From: Saprospiraceae bacterium
GTDB taxonomy: Bacteria; Bacteroidota; Bacteroidia; Chitinophagales; Saprospiraceae
Assembly: GCA_016714785.1 (NCBI GenBank)
Contig: JADKCC010000042.1
Coordinates: 5,563 to 69,562 of the forward strand
Direction: 5' to 3'
DNA length: 64,000 bases
Shown: positions 34,829 to 44,861 of the stretch, in pieces
How positions within the stretch are numbered: position 1 is the stretch's first letter
Layout: each line of letters opens with the position of its first letter
Notes under the pieces: generated by a model
What the model was told of the DNA's origin: nothing
Database searches by the model: none
What the model saw: only the letters and a program-made list of their open reading frames with translations
Position numbers and translations under genes: made by a program

Positions 34829-37420
34829 TTACCTGATCCCATCATACTTTTCTATCAGTGTTGGGTTGGTTTCGTTTTTTACGATGTTATTGATATAGTT
34901 TGCAATGTTAGTTAGTAGATTACTGGTTTGTGGGTCACTTTGTTTTCTTTGAGACAAATCTTCCGCTATTTTTATTAAAGATGTCATGGCAAGATATTTT
35001 CTAAACATATTTCCATCTTTGTTTCCTGCTAATTTGTTCAAATGATCCGCAGACCTTTCCAAAACTTTTGGACTTTGACCTACAAGAAATTCTTGATACC
35101 TCGAATAAAATTCAAACATATAATTTATATTGATGCTGCTCGATTTAGATTCCAAGTAATTTAAATTTTCATCGGTTGCAATTGTCATCATACCTACTAG
35201 CGTGCTTGATAAATAATCTGACTCATCATTTTTGAATTTTTTAAATAATTCGTCCTTTTTATCGTCATCCATTTGGCCCATTATTTCCAATGCAATCTGG
35301 AGTACAGGATAAGCTCTTTCTGCATTTATTATCAATTTGCACAATGCAGCTGGATCGAAATCTTCTATATTTAATAACTTTAGCAATGCTTCTTTTCTGA
35401 CTTCGGAGTGTGGATCTGATAGAGATAATTCTTGCAATTGATCTATATATTGATAGGCCAAACTATCGGGTATCGTGCTGATACCCATGGTTCGGAATAG
35501 GTAAAATTTGTCATTCATAGCTGGAGTAATTAAGTCAGCATTACCATCATTGGTACTAGTAAAACCTATCATTTTATCCATAAAATTGGGAGAAAGTAGG
35601 AATTGAGCTTTATATTGTTCAGGCGTTTTGTTTTCATTGATCATTGCCAAAAGTACATTTCGACCATCAAAAACATAAGTTACGGGATCAGCTTTTAAAT
35701 CTTCTATCAAAAATCTATTTTTATTTTCGTCTAGTAACACAGGATGATAAGTGACACTTCCGTCTGCATAATACACTGCCACATCTATTGGCAATCTGAA
35801 ATTTTTATAAAATCCTGCAGGTGTGTCTGATAGATCTGTTTCTATTAGTAAAACTTTGTTATCTTGATTGTAGGTGTATTTTACGTTGATATGTGGATGT
35901 CCATTGCCCAAAAACCATTGATCAAAAAACCAATGCAAATCTTCTCCTACTGTATCTTCAAAAGCCATTCGCAATTCATCTACTTCTACTGCTGTGTGTG
36001 CATTGTCGGTAAGATATTTATTGAGCCCAGTAAAAAAGCCTTCATCCCCCAAATAATTACGGAGCATGTGTAGTACTAAACCACCTTTATTGTAACTATG
36101 TGCATCGAACATTTGCTCCTTGTCATCATAGAAATAATGAACTAACGGATGTGCGCCACCGCCAAAAACTTGACTGTAGTATCCATTCATTTCATTCATT
36201 CGATGAAATTCTGCACGATCTCTGCCATATTTATGTTCAAACCAAAGATATTCTGCATAATTGGCAAAACCCTCATTGAGAGTCAAATTGGACCAATCTT
36301 CGCATGTAACCAAATCTCCAAACCAATGGTGCATCATCTCATGCGCTACGATGTAGTCATTGTCATTGTCTATGAGTTCGCGCTCTGTTTTTTGTACTTG
36401 TTCGCCAAAAACTACTGCTCCTGTATTTTCCATGGCGCCAGATACAAAATCTCTTACTACGATTTGACCATATTTATCCCAAGGGTAAGGATAATTGAGT
36501 CTGCCAGAGAAAAAACTCAACATCTCAGGTGTATGATTAAATATCTTTTTGGCATGTTTCCCAAATCCTTTTTCTACCATATAGTGAAGAGGGATTTTGT
36601 TCCATTCATCTATTTCTTCATGAAATTCGCCTACTGCTATCATAGCTAAATATGGTGCATGTGGTTTGTCCTGCTTCCAATGATCAGTACGTGTACCATC
36701 ATCATTTTTACGACTCATTATTTTACGTCCATTGGACAATGTTTGATATTTGTCAGCTACCGTCAAAATGATTTCTTGGGTAAATCTTTCGTTTGGTTTG
36801 TCGAAAGTAGGAAACCACCGACTATTATTTTCTGTCTCGCCTTGCGTCCATATCTGTGTAGGCACATCTGGATCTATCTCTAAAGGGTCAATAAAAAATA
36901 ATCCTTTGTCAGAAGTTATAGCATCACTAGCATTTATATGATTCTCATTCGGTTTGGCGGTATATTCGATATATAGATCTAGTTTGTCATGTTTGGTATA
37001 ATATTTATCCAATGTTATGTTTAATTTATTTCCATCATAATCATAAAAAAGGTCTTTGTTTTCTGATTGCATTTGTACTTTATGAATATCAAAACCTACT
37101 GCATCCAAAGTAATATTATTGGTTGCTTTGAAATATGGCGCTATAGTAAGGTATGCTTTGCCTTTGACATGTTGGTTGTTCCAGTCAAAGTTAAGGTCAA
37201 GTTTGGTATGTAGTATGTCATAAGTAAGTGTAGCTGAAGACCTGAATATTTTTGGCAATGAATCCAATGAGTTGGCTACATCACTTATGACCAATGTATC
37301 AAGCATTTCTTCTTGGAGATCAGTAGTAGGACCATTGTAAATGATATCTTTTTTTGTACCGCAAGCGCCTATTAATACTATAGAAAAGACCACTGCCAAA
37401 AACCTAATATGACTCATCAT
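34829..37420 (-). CDS. M1-family aminopeptidase, lipoprotein
   Basis: The 863-aa zinc metallopeptidase has a lipobox near its start (V-L-I-G-A-C-G-T, cysteine at residue 20), so it is likely anchored in a membrane and faces the periplasm or surface. It has the substrate-binding G-A-M-E-N-T-G motif near residue 330 and the zinc site H-E-M-M-H-H-W-F-G-D near 361, with the third ligand glutamate in L-N-E-G-F-A-N-Y 18 residues later. A tyrosine near 440-450 would support catalysis. A helical repeat C-terminal part follows (about 640-860). It probably trims peptides taken up as nutrients. It is divergent from comF across a gap with two perfect palindromes. Confidence 0.93.
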   Translation of the reverse strand: MMSHIRFLAVVFSIVLIGACGTKKDIIYNGPTTDLQEEMLDTLVISDVANSLDSLPKIFRSSATLTYDILHTKLDLNFDWNNQHVKGKAYLTIAPYFKATNNITLDAVGFDIHKVQMQSENKDLFYDYDGNKLNITLDKYYTKHDKLDLYIEYTAKPNENHINASDAITSDKGLFFIDPLEIDPDVPTQIWTQGETENNSRWFPTFDKPNERFTQEIILTVADKYQTLSNGRKIMSRKNDDGTRTDHWKQDKPHAPYLAMIAVGEFHEEIDEWNKIPLHYMVEKGFGKHAKKIFNHTPEMLSFFSGRLNYPYPWDKYGQIVVRDFVSGAMENTGAVVFGEQVQKTERELIDNDNDYIVAHEMMHHWFGDLVTCEDWSNLTLNEGFANYAEYLWFEHKYGRDRAEFHRMNEMNGYYSQVFGGGAHPLVHYFYDDKEQMFDAHSYNKGGLVLHMLRNYLGDEGFFTGLNKYLTDNAHTAVEVDELRMAFEDTVGEDLHWFFDQWFLGNGHPHINVKYTYNQDNKVLLIETDLSDTPAGFYKNFRLPIDVAVYYADGSVTYHPVLLDENKNRFLIEDLKADPVTYVFDGRNVLLAMINENKTPEQYKAQFLLSPNFMDKMIGFTSTNDGNADLITPAMNDKFYLFRTMGISTIPDSLAYQYIDQLQELSLSDPHSEVRKEALLKLLNIEDFDPAALCKLIINAERAYPVLQIALEIMGQMDDDKKDELFKKFKNDESDYLSSTLVGMMTIATDENLNYLESKSSSININYMFEFYSRYQEFLVGQSPKVLERSADHLNKLAGNKDGNMFRKYLAMTSLIKIAEDLSQRKQSDPQTSNLLTNIANYINNIVKNETNPTLIEKYDGIR

Positions 37421-37962
37421 AAATACCTAAAATTGTTTAAAAAGGACGCAAAGATAAATAAAAATTGACAGATATTTATTTTTGAATAGTGCTTAATAAA
37501 AGGTTTTAACTGATTTTTGGTATTTGAATAGGCAGCATTATATAAAAGTAAAGATCTAGCAACATCTAACACTGTTGGTTTTTTTTCAAGTGGCATTGTT
37601 TTGTGAATGTCGTACATAAATTGTGAAACTGATCTATATATTTGCAATTTTAATGCGCTTACAAGAGAAAGAATATATGTTTTTTTGTAACTATTCAGGT
37701 GTTTACTATTTCACTACAATTTTGTCACGATTTTTGCAACTTATAGGCAAAAATAGCGCCAAAATTAAGTTGGTTTTCCATTTTTACCGCGGATATATAT
37801 CCGCGGTTATTAATATTCTACCCCTTTGGGGTTATAGCTGAACAGTTACGTTTTTTTAAAATAAATGGCCATTTATTTTAAAATTTTAATAAATTAGTTT
37901 TACCTTAGTGTTAATTTTAAGAACTTAATTTTATACATAATTGGCTTTAAAGAATTTACAAT
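37421..37962. promoter_or_regulatory. 542-base divergent intergenic region with two perfect palindromes
   Basis: It separates the M1 peptidase (minus) from comF (plus). A 22-bp palindrome with 11-base arms starting ACCGCGGATAT spans 37786-37807, and a 30-bp palindrome with 15-base arms ending AATGG|CCATT spans 37854-37883. The centres are 72 bases apart. They may be operators or hairpins. A short open frame near the peptidase start looks spurious. Confidence 0.6.
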
Positions 37963-38655
37963 ATGTCAAAGACAGTTTTACACGACTTATTCCATACGTT
38001 ATTTCCTGATTTGTGTTTGGCATGCGATAGGTTGCCGAAGGTTAAAAGCGCTTCATTTTGTGTAGAATGTTTGCACAGGATGCCCTATACTGACCATTTT
38101 AAGATTAAAGAAAATAGAGTAACTCAACACTTCAAAGGTCGCTTTGTGTTGCATCATGGAGCTGCTATTTTGAGATTTTCTGAAGGTGGTATGGTGCAGA
38201 ATATGCTGCATAAGCTCAAGTATAAGGGTAGATTAGAGATAGGTGAAATCATGGGAAAGATAGGTGCAGAAAGATTGTTACATTCAAATCTTTTTGGTAA
38301 ACCAGACATCATAATACCAGTACCTATTCATGCTAAAAAGCTGAAAAAAAGAGGCTATAATCAAAGTACGATCTTTGGTAAAGGTTTGGGCTTTTCGTTG
38401 GATATTCCATTTAGTGAAGATAGTGTGATCAAAGCTTTGGAAACCGAATCACAAACAGGTAAATCTCGTTCGGAAAGGGTCAATAATGTATCGGATGTAT
38501 TTGTGATCAAAGACCCATCGGTAGTCAAGGATAAGCACGTGCTTGTAGTTGATGATGTTGTGACTACAGGGGCGACACTCGAGGCGTGTTGTATTAAAGT
38601 AATGGAAGCAGGTGCTGCGACTATTTCAATTCTTTGTATTGCAGCCACTGAATGA
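37963..38655 (+). CDS. ComF-family phosphoribosyltransferase-like protein
   Basis: The 230-aa protein has the double-zinc-finger-like N-terminus of ComF proteins (C-L-A-C-D and F-C-V-E-C-L, about residues 17-34). The C-terminal phosphoribosyltransferase domain contains I-I-P-V-P-I-H near residue 112, R-G-Y-N-Q-S near 129, and the PRPP-binding motif V-L-V-V-D-D-V-V-T-T-G-A-T-L near 190-203. ComF homologues support DNA uptake in naturally competent bacteria, and in others have unknown roles; here no other competence gene is adjacent. Length is normal. The ATG at 37963 sits after a long AT-rich leader. Confidence 0.9.
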   Translation: MSKTVLHDLFHTLFPDLCLACDRLPKVKSASFCVECLHRMPYTDHFKIKENRVTQHFKGRFVLHHGAAILRFSEGGMVQNMLHKLKYKGRLEIGEIMGKIGAERLLHSNLFGKPDIIIPVPIHAKKLKKRGYNQSTIFGKGLGFSLDIPFSEDSVIKALETESQTGKSRSERVNNVSDVFVIKDPSVVKDKHVLVVDDVVTTGATLEACCIKVMEAGAATISILCIAATE

Positions 38656-39000
38656 TTATGATGGGTTGGCTTGTGACATAATGACTCACCTTGTTGCCGT
38701 AGATTTAGCAGGTGAATATGTTTTATTTTATTACTATTGCTGCTTATTGGCCACCACATCCAAAACATTCTGGAATAGGCGCTTTAGTAAGCTGTACTCT
38801 TTGGTTTGGATGGGTGAGTATTATTATACCAGTTTCATTAAAAAAGACCGCTAGCTAAGTTATCTATAAGCAAAGGATAAATAGAAAGTTTTAAAGCTCT
38901 TGTCAACGAATAGATTATTTTTGCCTTTGATTTTATCTGAATATTGAACTTTTAAACAAGGAATTGTTTTACTATTTACTAAATGAACATTAAATAAAAA
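38656..39000. other. 345-base gap without a recognisable gene
   Basis: A short open frame spans 38612-38854 but overlaps the comF end and has no family features. I see no clear hairpin, repeat or RNA gene; the last 60 bases are AT-rich and likely hold the promoter of the PH-domain pair. Confidence 0.4.
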
Positions 39001-39534
39001 ATGGTCAATATGAATTTTCAAAATAACCAAATAGATATAAATGATCTCCCAACTATTGAAGAGATTGTTTTCGAGAAATTACATCCCAATTATAAGAAGA
39101 TTAGTGTTTATATCACAGGTATCGTTTTTACTATTTTACTTTCTGTTTATTTTGCCATAGGTTTATTTGTAGAGGAAATTCTCCTGTTTCCTATAGTTTT
39201 AATGGTGATGATTGGGTGGTCTATTGTTACCGGCTTATCTATCATATTGTCTATCAAGGGATATGAATACCAAGGATATGCGCTTAGAGAAAAAGATGTG
39301 CTTTATAAAAATGGCATTTTTTTCAAATCTACCGTTATTGTACCATTCAACCGCATACAGCATTGTGAGATAGAGCAAGGCCCTATAGATCGGCAATTTG
39401 ATTTAGCAGAACTATCACTCTTTACTGCCGGAGGAAGTTCAAGTGATGTATCTATCCCAGGTCTGACATTGGACAAAGCGAACGCCCTAAAAAATTTCAT
39501 CACCAATCGCACTGCGAAAGATGAAGAAGAATAA
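39001..39534 (+). CDS. bPH2-domain membrane protein (YdbS-like)
   Basis: The 177-aa protein has two membrane helices (about residues 35-55 and 62-85) followed by one bacterial PH domain of the bPH2 (YdbS/YdbT) type. The domain starts with the G-Y-E-Y-Q-G-Y-A-L-R-E-K-D-V-L-Y-K-N-G-I-F region, then P-F-N-R-I-Q-H-C-E-I-E-Q-G-P-I-D-R. Such proteins occur in pairs with the three-domain YdbT form; their role is unclear, with links to antimicrobial peptide tolerance in Bacillus. Its end overlaps the start of the partner gene by 14 bases, implying coupled translation. Confidence 0.85.
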   Translation: MVNMNFQNNQIDINDLPTIEEIVFEKLHPNYKKISVYITGIVFTILLSVYFAIGLFVEEILLFPIVLMVMIGWSIVTGLSIILSIKGYEYQGYALREKDVLYKNGIFFKSTVIVPFNRIQHCEIEQGPIDRQFDLAELSLFTAGGSSSDVSIPGLTLDKANALKNFITNRTAKDEEE

Positions 39535-41017
39535 ATTTGACTTTTCTATTCCTAACAGGCAATCTTATGTAGCCATATTATTGATCCTTTTCAAAACCAT
39601 TACAGTAGTGGTCAGGCAAATTTTGCCCATACTTTTTGTAATATTAATAGGTGGCTCGAGTAAAAAAGGTGATTACATTATTTGGTCGGTCATAGTGATT
39701 GCTTTTTTGTCAATGATTTATTCAATCGTAAATTTTTTCCGTACTTATTTTTTTATTCAAGATGATGAGTTAATTTTACACTCTGGTATTTTTCAACGTA
39801 AAAGAACATCCATTCCTTTTTCTAAAATACAAACCATAAATTTTGAACAGAATATTATCCATCAATTATTCAGTGTTTTAAAACTGAAGATAGACACAGC
39901 AGGTTCGGACAAAAACGAATTTGAATTTCATGCTATAGAATCAGAAAAAGCTCATGCATTGCGAACACTCATACTCCGAGAAAAATCTACCATGGAGATA
40001 GCCAACCAAAGTGACAAAAATAAAACTATCACAGAATCAAACCCAACGACATATAAGAAAATAATGTCTCTCAGCCTTACAGATTTACTGAAAGTAGGGT
40101 TTACAGAAAACCATATCAAATCTGGTGGTTTGATATTTCTATTTGTATTATGGATATATCAAAATCTGCAGGAAGTAGGAGTAGATGTGGATGAATATTC
40201 AGAGCAATTACCTATATGGGAGCCTGGTTTATATCTCTTATTATTTTTGGGGTTTATTCTTATCATTATATCTATTGGTATATCTTTGGTAAGAACTGTA
40301 ATAAATAATTATGACTTACAATTTTTAAGGTCGCAATACGGATTTAAAGTAATCAGTGGATTATTTACTAAAAAGGAAGTCTCAGCATCAGACCATAAAA
40401 TACAACATATCTCTTGGTCAGACAATCTACTCAAGCGGTTGGTTGGGTTTAAGGATTTAAGGCTCAATCAAGCTTCAAGTGCAGAACTAAAAGCAAAACA
40501 AAATATCAACATCCCAGGATGTAACGAAGCACATATCAAAGGAGTAGTGGCTACGCTTTTTGGAGAGACTGATTTTAGTTTATTCCCTATGCAAGGCATA
40601 GATCGGCGATACTTTACAAGATTTGCTATCATCTTTGGATTATTAACATTGACATCTATTATACTTACAATTTACTTCTATAGTGGTTTGAATGCTTTTT
40701 TCATATTTTTAATAGGTTTTTATCTTATATTCAGCAGATATATTTCATTCAAAAAGAAAACTTATGGATATGATGATTCACTGATTTACATCAAAGGTGG
40801 CATATTCGGGGATAGAGCTGAAATACTACCAATGTATAAAGTTCAAGGTATAAACATTCATGAGTCACCCTATCAAACGAGAAATCAGTTGTGCAGTATC
40901 ACATTAAATACAGCATCAGGAAATATCAGAATACCATACATCAGTCGTAATGATGGATCGAAGCTAGCCGATTTATTGATATATAAGGTAGAGATTGATA
41001 AAAGGAAGTGGATGTAA
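39521..41017 (+). CDS. bPH2-domain membrane protein (YdbT-like, three PH domains)
   Basis: The 498-aa protein has six probable membrane helices in three pairs (about residues 17-45/50-70, 200-217/228-252, 360-385/388-405). Each pair is followed by a bPH2 domain: F-I-Q-D-D-E-L-I-L-H-S-G-I-F near residue 75, Y-G-F-K-V-I-S-G-L-F near 275, and I-Y-I-K-G-G-I-F near 425. The P-F-S-K-I-Q-T-I-N-F motif in the first domain is typical. It overlaps the YdbS-like gene and must act with it. Nothing points to its ligand. A stretch of 379 bases without a gene follows. Confidence 0.85.
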   Translation: MKKNKFDFSIPNRQSYVAILLILFKTITVVVRQILPILFVILIGGSSKKGDYIIWSVIVIAFLSMIYSIVNFFRTYFFIQDDELILHSGIFQRKRTSIPFSKIQTINFEQNIIHQLFSVLKLKIDTAGSDKNEFEFHAIESEKAHALRTLILREKSTMEIANQSDKNKTITESNPTTYKKIMSLSLTDLLKVGFTENHIKSGGLIFLFVLWIYQNLQEVGVDVDEYSEQLPIWEPGLYLLLFLGFILIIISIGISLVRTVINNYDLQFLRSQYGFKVISGLFTKKEVSASDHKIQHISWSDNLLKRLVGFKDLRLNQASSAELKAKQNINIPGCNEAHIKGVVATLFGETDFSLFPMQGIDRRYFTRFAIIFGLLTLTSIILTIYFYSGLNAFFIFLIGFYLIFSRYISFKKKTYGYDDSLIYIKGGIFGDRAEILPMYKVQGINIHESPYQTRNQLCSITLNTASGNIRIPYISRNDGSKLADLLIYKVEIDKRKWM

Positions 41018-41144
41018 AAATATAGTTTATTTTTTTAGGAAGAGAAAGAATATTATATCTAATGATTTATGAAAATGAATTTAGTTTTTAAATTATATAT
41101 GAATTTTGTAACCCAATTATGAGTCCACTCCTAAAAGTATCATT

Positions 41145-41240
41145 TTGCCACAAAGGCACGAAAACACAAAAAATAGAAAATTCCAAATAATTGATAATTA
41201 AACCTATATACTCCTTCGAGTCTTGGTGCCTTAGTGGCAA
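41145..41240. repeat. Imperfect inverted repeat of the 'GCCACAAAGGCAC' type
   Basis: TTGCCACAAAGGCACGAAAA starts at 41145, and the complement reads TTGCCACTAAGGCACCAAGA from 41240 backward. Such repeats occur between genes in many Bacteroidota (recollection). The rest of the 41018-41396 gap shows no gene. Confidence 0.6.
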
Positions 41241-41396
41241 TCCGACATTTTTAACTTTTCAGATTGGGCTCAATTATAAATTGTTTAATAAGCCTACCAA
41301 TCGAAATTAAGGATTTTGACAATGCTGAATTTAACAACAGTTTTTATTCACCTAGTTTTATTACTTTTGCAACATAATACCTAACTCTAGTTACAC

Positions 41397-42965
41397 TTGA
41401 AACCTTCTCATCCCATATCAAAATACCCAAACCTAGGCATTCTGCTTTTCAGCAGTATCATCTATGTTATCCATTTTTATTTTTTTCATGGCGGTTATTT
41501 CGGATTTGACGATATAGAATATTGCAGACTTGCTGATAGTATTTTAAAAGGTAGCTTTACTCACGACTCACTTTATGCCCATAGATACGCAAGTTTTATA
41601 CCATTGGTATTCAGTTATTTAGTCTTTGGTGTAGGAGATTTTGCCAATTTTATATCTGGATTCCTGGTATTTAGTATAACAATATTAACATTCCTTACTA
41701 TTGCCAGAGACATAAAAGTAGTTAATCAATGGATTGGAGCATCCTTGCTTATTTTTGCCCCACAGTACTTGATGTATGTAGAAAAACCAATGCCTGACAT
41801 CGTTGTAGCTTTAGGTTTTTTGATAAGTTTTGGTAGTTATATTTTATTGAAATTTGAACACGCTTATTACAGAAATCATGCAGCTTGGTTTGTTTCTGGT
41901 GTGATAATTATGTTTTTATCCAAGGAGACTTTTTTGATTTTTTACCCATTTTTTGGTGTATTGATGCTGACAGATTTGTTCAGGAAGGCATATCAAACTT
42001 TTTGGAAACAAGTTATAATTGGTTTGTCATCTTTTATTTTTGGATATTGTATTTACTCATGGTACTTTTTAGGAGATCCTTTCGCCCGAATCCATCATAT
42101 TTTTGCAGGACAGTATATTTCTGCTTGTTCTTATGACTTACAACCAATTTCCGCCACACTACAGCGCATTGGATACCAATTATGGCTGGAATTGACCCGA
42201 AATCTTTATTTAATTCCAATATGTTTTGTGCCATTTTTATGGACCAGCGAAAATAAAAAGATTAAATTCATTGCAAGAAGTTATGTAGCCTTACTATTAT
42301 TGGCCAATTTTATGACGATATCTTATACGTCTTATGTGCCATTATGTCCCGATCCAAGGCATCACATCTATATATTACCTATCGGTGCATTGGTTTTTGC
42401 TTATGGATTATCTGATATTTCAAAATTTTCTTTAAGAGACATATATATTGCACTATCTATTTTGGGCATATTGCTTTTTGTAAGTGTGTATAAAAGTTAT
42501 GAATCCACTTGGTGGTTATATTTACCATTGATAGCCGCAATGATAGCGGGCTATAATAGGCAAAAAATTGCTATGATAACAGTTGTTTTTTTTGGATTAT
42601 TGAGTGTTTTTGTTCAGAATTGTATATACAACAAAAAGGTGAATTATTCAGAGCAGAAATTATTGAATAATTATGTCATCCACGATGTTCCAGGATTCAA
42701 ATACGTCATCACTGATAGGGTCAATCATGATTATGGCATGCTACATAGTGGTTTTGATACCACTTTAGTGAAATTTGTTGATTATAAATCGTTGGATACT
42801 TTTAACTTCAAACCTGGAATTTCGCAATATCTCATTGGCAATGGCATGACTACTTATCTTAGCAATACATCTTGGGAGAGTCTGCCCGAAGTAGCTCGTA
42901 CAGCTCATGAGAAACTACCAAAAGTGTATGAAAACAAAAGTGGAACAGTGTATAAAATTCGGTAA
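41397..42965 (+). CDS. GT-C type membrane glycosyltransferase (ArnT/PMT-like)
   Basis: The 522-aa protein has about 11-12 membrane helices, with the first at residues 13-30. The first periplasmic loop carries F-G-F-D-D-I-E-Y-C, the acidic pair expected for the metal-assisted catalytic site of GT-C enzymes using lipid-linked sugars. The C-terminal 100 residues are soluble and outside. This fits the glycosyltransferase 39 family, but donor and acceptor are unknown. The start is uncertain: the only in-frame candidate before the first helix is TTG at 41397, with no ATG until well inside the protein. The gene stands alone on the plus strand. Confidence 0.72.
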   Translation: MKPSHPISKYPNLGILLFSSIIYVIHFYFFHGGYFGFDDIEYCRLADSILKGSFTHDSLYAHRYASFIPLVFSYLVFGVGDFANFISGFLVFSITILTFLTIARDIKVVNQWIGASLLIFAPQYLMYVEKPMPDIVVALGFLISFGSYILLKFEHAYYRNHAAWFVSGVIIMFLSKETFLIFYPFFGVLMLTDLFRKAYQTFWKQVIIGLSSFIFGYCIYSWYFLGDPFARIHHIFAGQYISACSYDLQPISATLQRIGYQLWLELTRNLYLIPICFVPFLWTSENKKIKFIARSYVALLLLANFMTISYTSYVPLCPDPRHHIYILPIGALVFAYGLSDISKFSLRDIYIALSILGILLFVSVYKSYESTWWLYLPLIAAMIAGYNRQKIAMITVVFFGLLSVFVQNCIYNKKVNYSEQKLLNNYVIHDVPGFKYVITDRVNHDYGMLHSGFDTTLVKFVDYKSLDTFNFKPGISQYLIGNGMTTYLSNTSWESLPEVARTAHEKLPKVYENKSGTVYKIR

Positions 42966-43123
42966 TAAATACCAACAACCAATATATTTTCAAAGGGTAT
43001 TTGCACTGGTTAAAAAGATATTGTAGTTTAGCACCTTATTTATAGTCAAAAGAAATTAGGTTGTAAAATTTTTAATGTAATTAAATTTTGCAATCAAAAA
43101 TACTTAAAGTTTAAAATAAAGCC

Positions 43124-44785
43124 ATGTCAAAAAATCTTAGCCATCTTTCAGGGCGAAAAGGTTTGGAATATAATCTTTTCGAGCAATTAGGTTTATCTGC
43201 AAAAGGTACAGGTACCCCTGATAAAAATGAAATGGAAAGACTCCAGAACGAATTTCTGTTTGGCAAAGCAAATATCCATGGTACAGTATCTTTTTACGAT
43301 TTTCTGAAGCAAGAAAATGAAGGTAAAAAAATATACACATGCAATGGTTCTGCTTGTATGACGGCTAATACACAAGATAAAGTTAAAAATGAAATCGCCA
43401 ATCATTTCCCATCAGATGCTATCGGCGAAATGTGTTGTCTTGGCAGATGCCATGAAAATAGTGCCTTCCATTATCAAGGTAAGAACTATTCTGGTCAAGC
43501 CATCGACCACTTACAAGCCATTATCCAAAATCAATACACCTATCAAGATACCTATACGGTGAATGCTTTCGGGACACCTGTGATCACCAGACCTTATCCT
43601 GAACTTGGAGAATATTATGAAATTTGGAGCTCCTGTTTGAAAAAAACACCTATATCATTGCTCGAAGAACTGCAAACATCAGGACTGCGTGGCCGTGGAG
43701 GAGCGGGATTTCCTATTGCATTCAAATTGGCATCTTGTCGAGAAACAGAAAGTAATACCAAATACATCGTATGCAATGCGGATGAAGGAGATCCTGGTGC
43801 TTACTCAGATAGATACATCATGGAGCATCGCCCTCATGCTTTGTTGATGGGTATGTTAATAGCTGGTTACATCACAGGAGCACAATGGGGCGTACTATAC
43901 ATCCGTGCTGAATATCCTGAATCCATCTCCACCATTGCCGATAGTGTGGCGCAATTGGAGCAAGCAGGCTTTATCGGAGAGAATATACTTGATAGCGGTT
44001 TTAATTTCAATTTTAAAATAATCAAAGCCCAAGGAGCTTATATCTGTGGAGAGGAAACTGCATTACTTTCTTCTATCGAAGGTCAAAGACCCGAAGTCAG
44101 AGTTCGTCCACCATTTCCCACTCAAAAAGGTCTTTTCAATCAACCAACAGTGGTCAATAATGTAGAAACTTTAGCTTGCATTCCCTACATTATGGAGCTA
44201 GGTGGCACATCTTTTGCAAAAATAGGAAAAGGAAAATCAACGGGAACAAAACTTATTTCATTGGATGGTTACTTTAATCGTCCTGGTATATATGAAGTTG
44301 ACATGGGTACACCAATGTCCAAAGTTATTCATCAACTTGGTGGTGGGTTTAAAATACCCGTCAAAGCTATACATATAGGTGGTCCATTAGGAGGTATTGT
44401 ACCAGTCCATAAATTAGATACCCTAACAGCTGATTTTGAGTCTTTTGCTCAGAGTGGCTTTTTGCTCGGGCATGCATCTTATGTTTGCATTCCCACATCT
44501 TACCCAATTATTGAGTACATAAAACATTTGTTTTTGTTTACAGCGCATGAAAGTTGTGGAAAATGTTTCCCATGTAGGATAGGATCAACTCGAGGTTATG
44601 AGATGCTTGAAAAAGCTACCACTTCTGAATATAAAATTGACAAAAAATTAATGGCTGATCTTTTAGAAACTTTGGAGATAGGTTCTCTCTGCGCCTTAGG
44701 TGGAGGCCTCCCATTGCCAGTAAAGAATGCGTTGACTTACTTTGAAGATGAATTAGCTAAGTATTTTAGTGCACCTTTACCATAA
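43124..44785 (+). CDS. NuoE-NuoF fusion: NAD(P)H-binding flavo-iron-sulfur subunit
   Basis: The 553-aa protein joins a thioredoxin-like [2Fe-2S] domain (about residues 1-145, cysteines in C-N-G-S-A-C and C-C-L-G-R-C) to a NuoF-like FMN/NADH module. The latter shows G-R-G-G-A-G-F-P near residue 190, C-N-A-D-E-G-D-P-G-A-Y near 222, G-A-Y-I-C-G-E-E-T-A-L near 303, and the [4Fe-4S] site C-G-K-C-F-P-C near 477-483 with a fourth cysteine in S-L-C-A-L-G-G. FdsB of formate dehydrogenases and HoxF of hydrogenases have this layout. No catalytic partner is nearby, so whether it serves formate, hydrogen or another donor stays open. All cluster ligands appear present. Confidence 0.87.
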   Translation: MSKNLSHLSGRKGLEYNLFEQLGLSAKGTGTPDKNEMERLQNEFLFGKANIHGTVSFYDFLKQENEGKKIYTCNGSACMTANTQDKVKNEIANHFPSDAIGEMCCLGRCHENSAFHYQGKNYSGQAIDHLQAIIQNQYTYQDTYTVNAFGTPVITRPYPELGEYYEIWSSCLKKTPISLLEELQTSGLRGRGGAGFPIAFKLASCRETESNTKYIVCNADEGDPGAYSDRYIMEHRPHALLMGMLIAGYITGAQWGVLYIRAEYPESISTIADSVAQLEQAGFIGENILDSGFNFNFKIIKAQGAYICGEETALLSSIEGQRPEVRVRPPFPTQKGLFNQPTVVNNVETLACIPYIMELGGTSFAKIGKGKSTGTKLISLDGYFNRPGIYEVDMGTPMSKVIHQLGGGFKIPVKAIHIGGPLGGIVPVHKLDTLTADFESFAQSGFLLGHASYVCIPTSYPIIEYIKHLFLFTAHESCGKCFPCRIGSTRGYEMLEKATTSEYKIDKKLMADLLETLEIGSLCALGGGLPLPVKNALTYFEDELAKYFSAPLP

Positions 44786-44861
44786 AAAATGCATCAAATA
44801 TATCATCATGTTCTAAAGAAATCAAAGTGGTGAAATTAGGTTAGGAGCTGCTAAATATATT

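Noticed and set aside
37417..37647. 76-codon minus-strand frame before the M1 peptidase
   Set aside because: It overlaps the peptidase start, lies in AT-rich regulatory DNA and has no recognisable features.
38612..38854. 80-codon forward frame after comF
   Set aside because: Begins inside comF in another frame, and its composition does not look coding.
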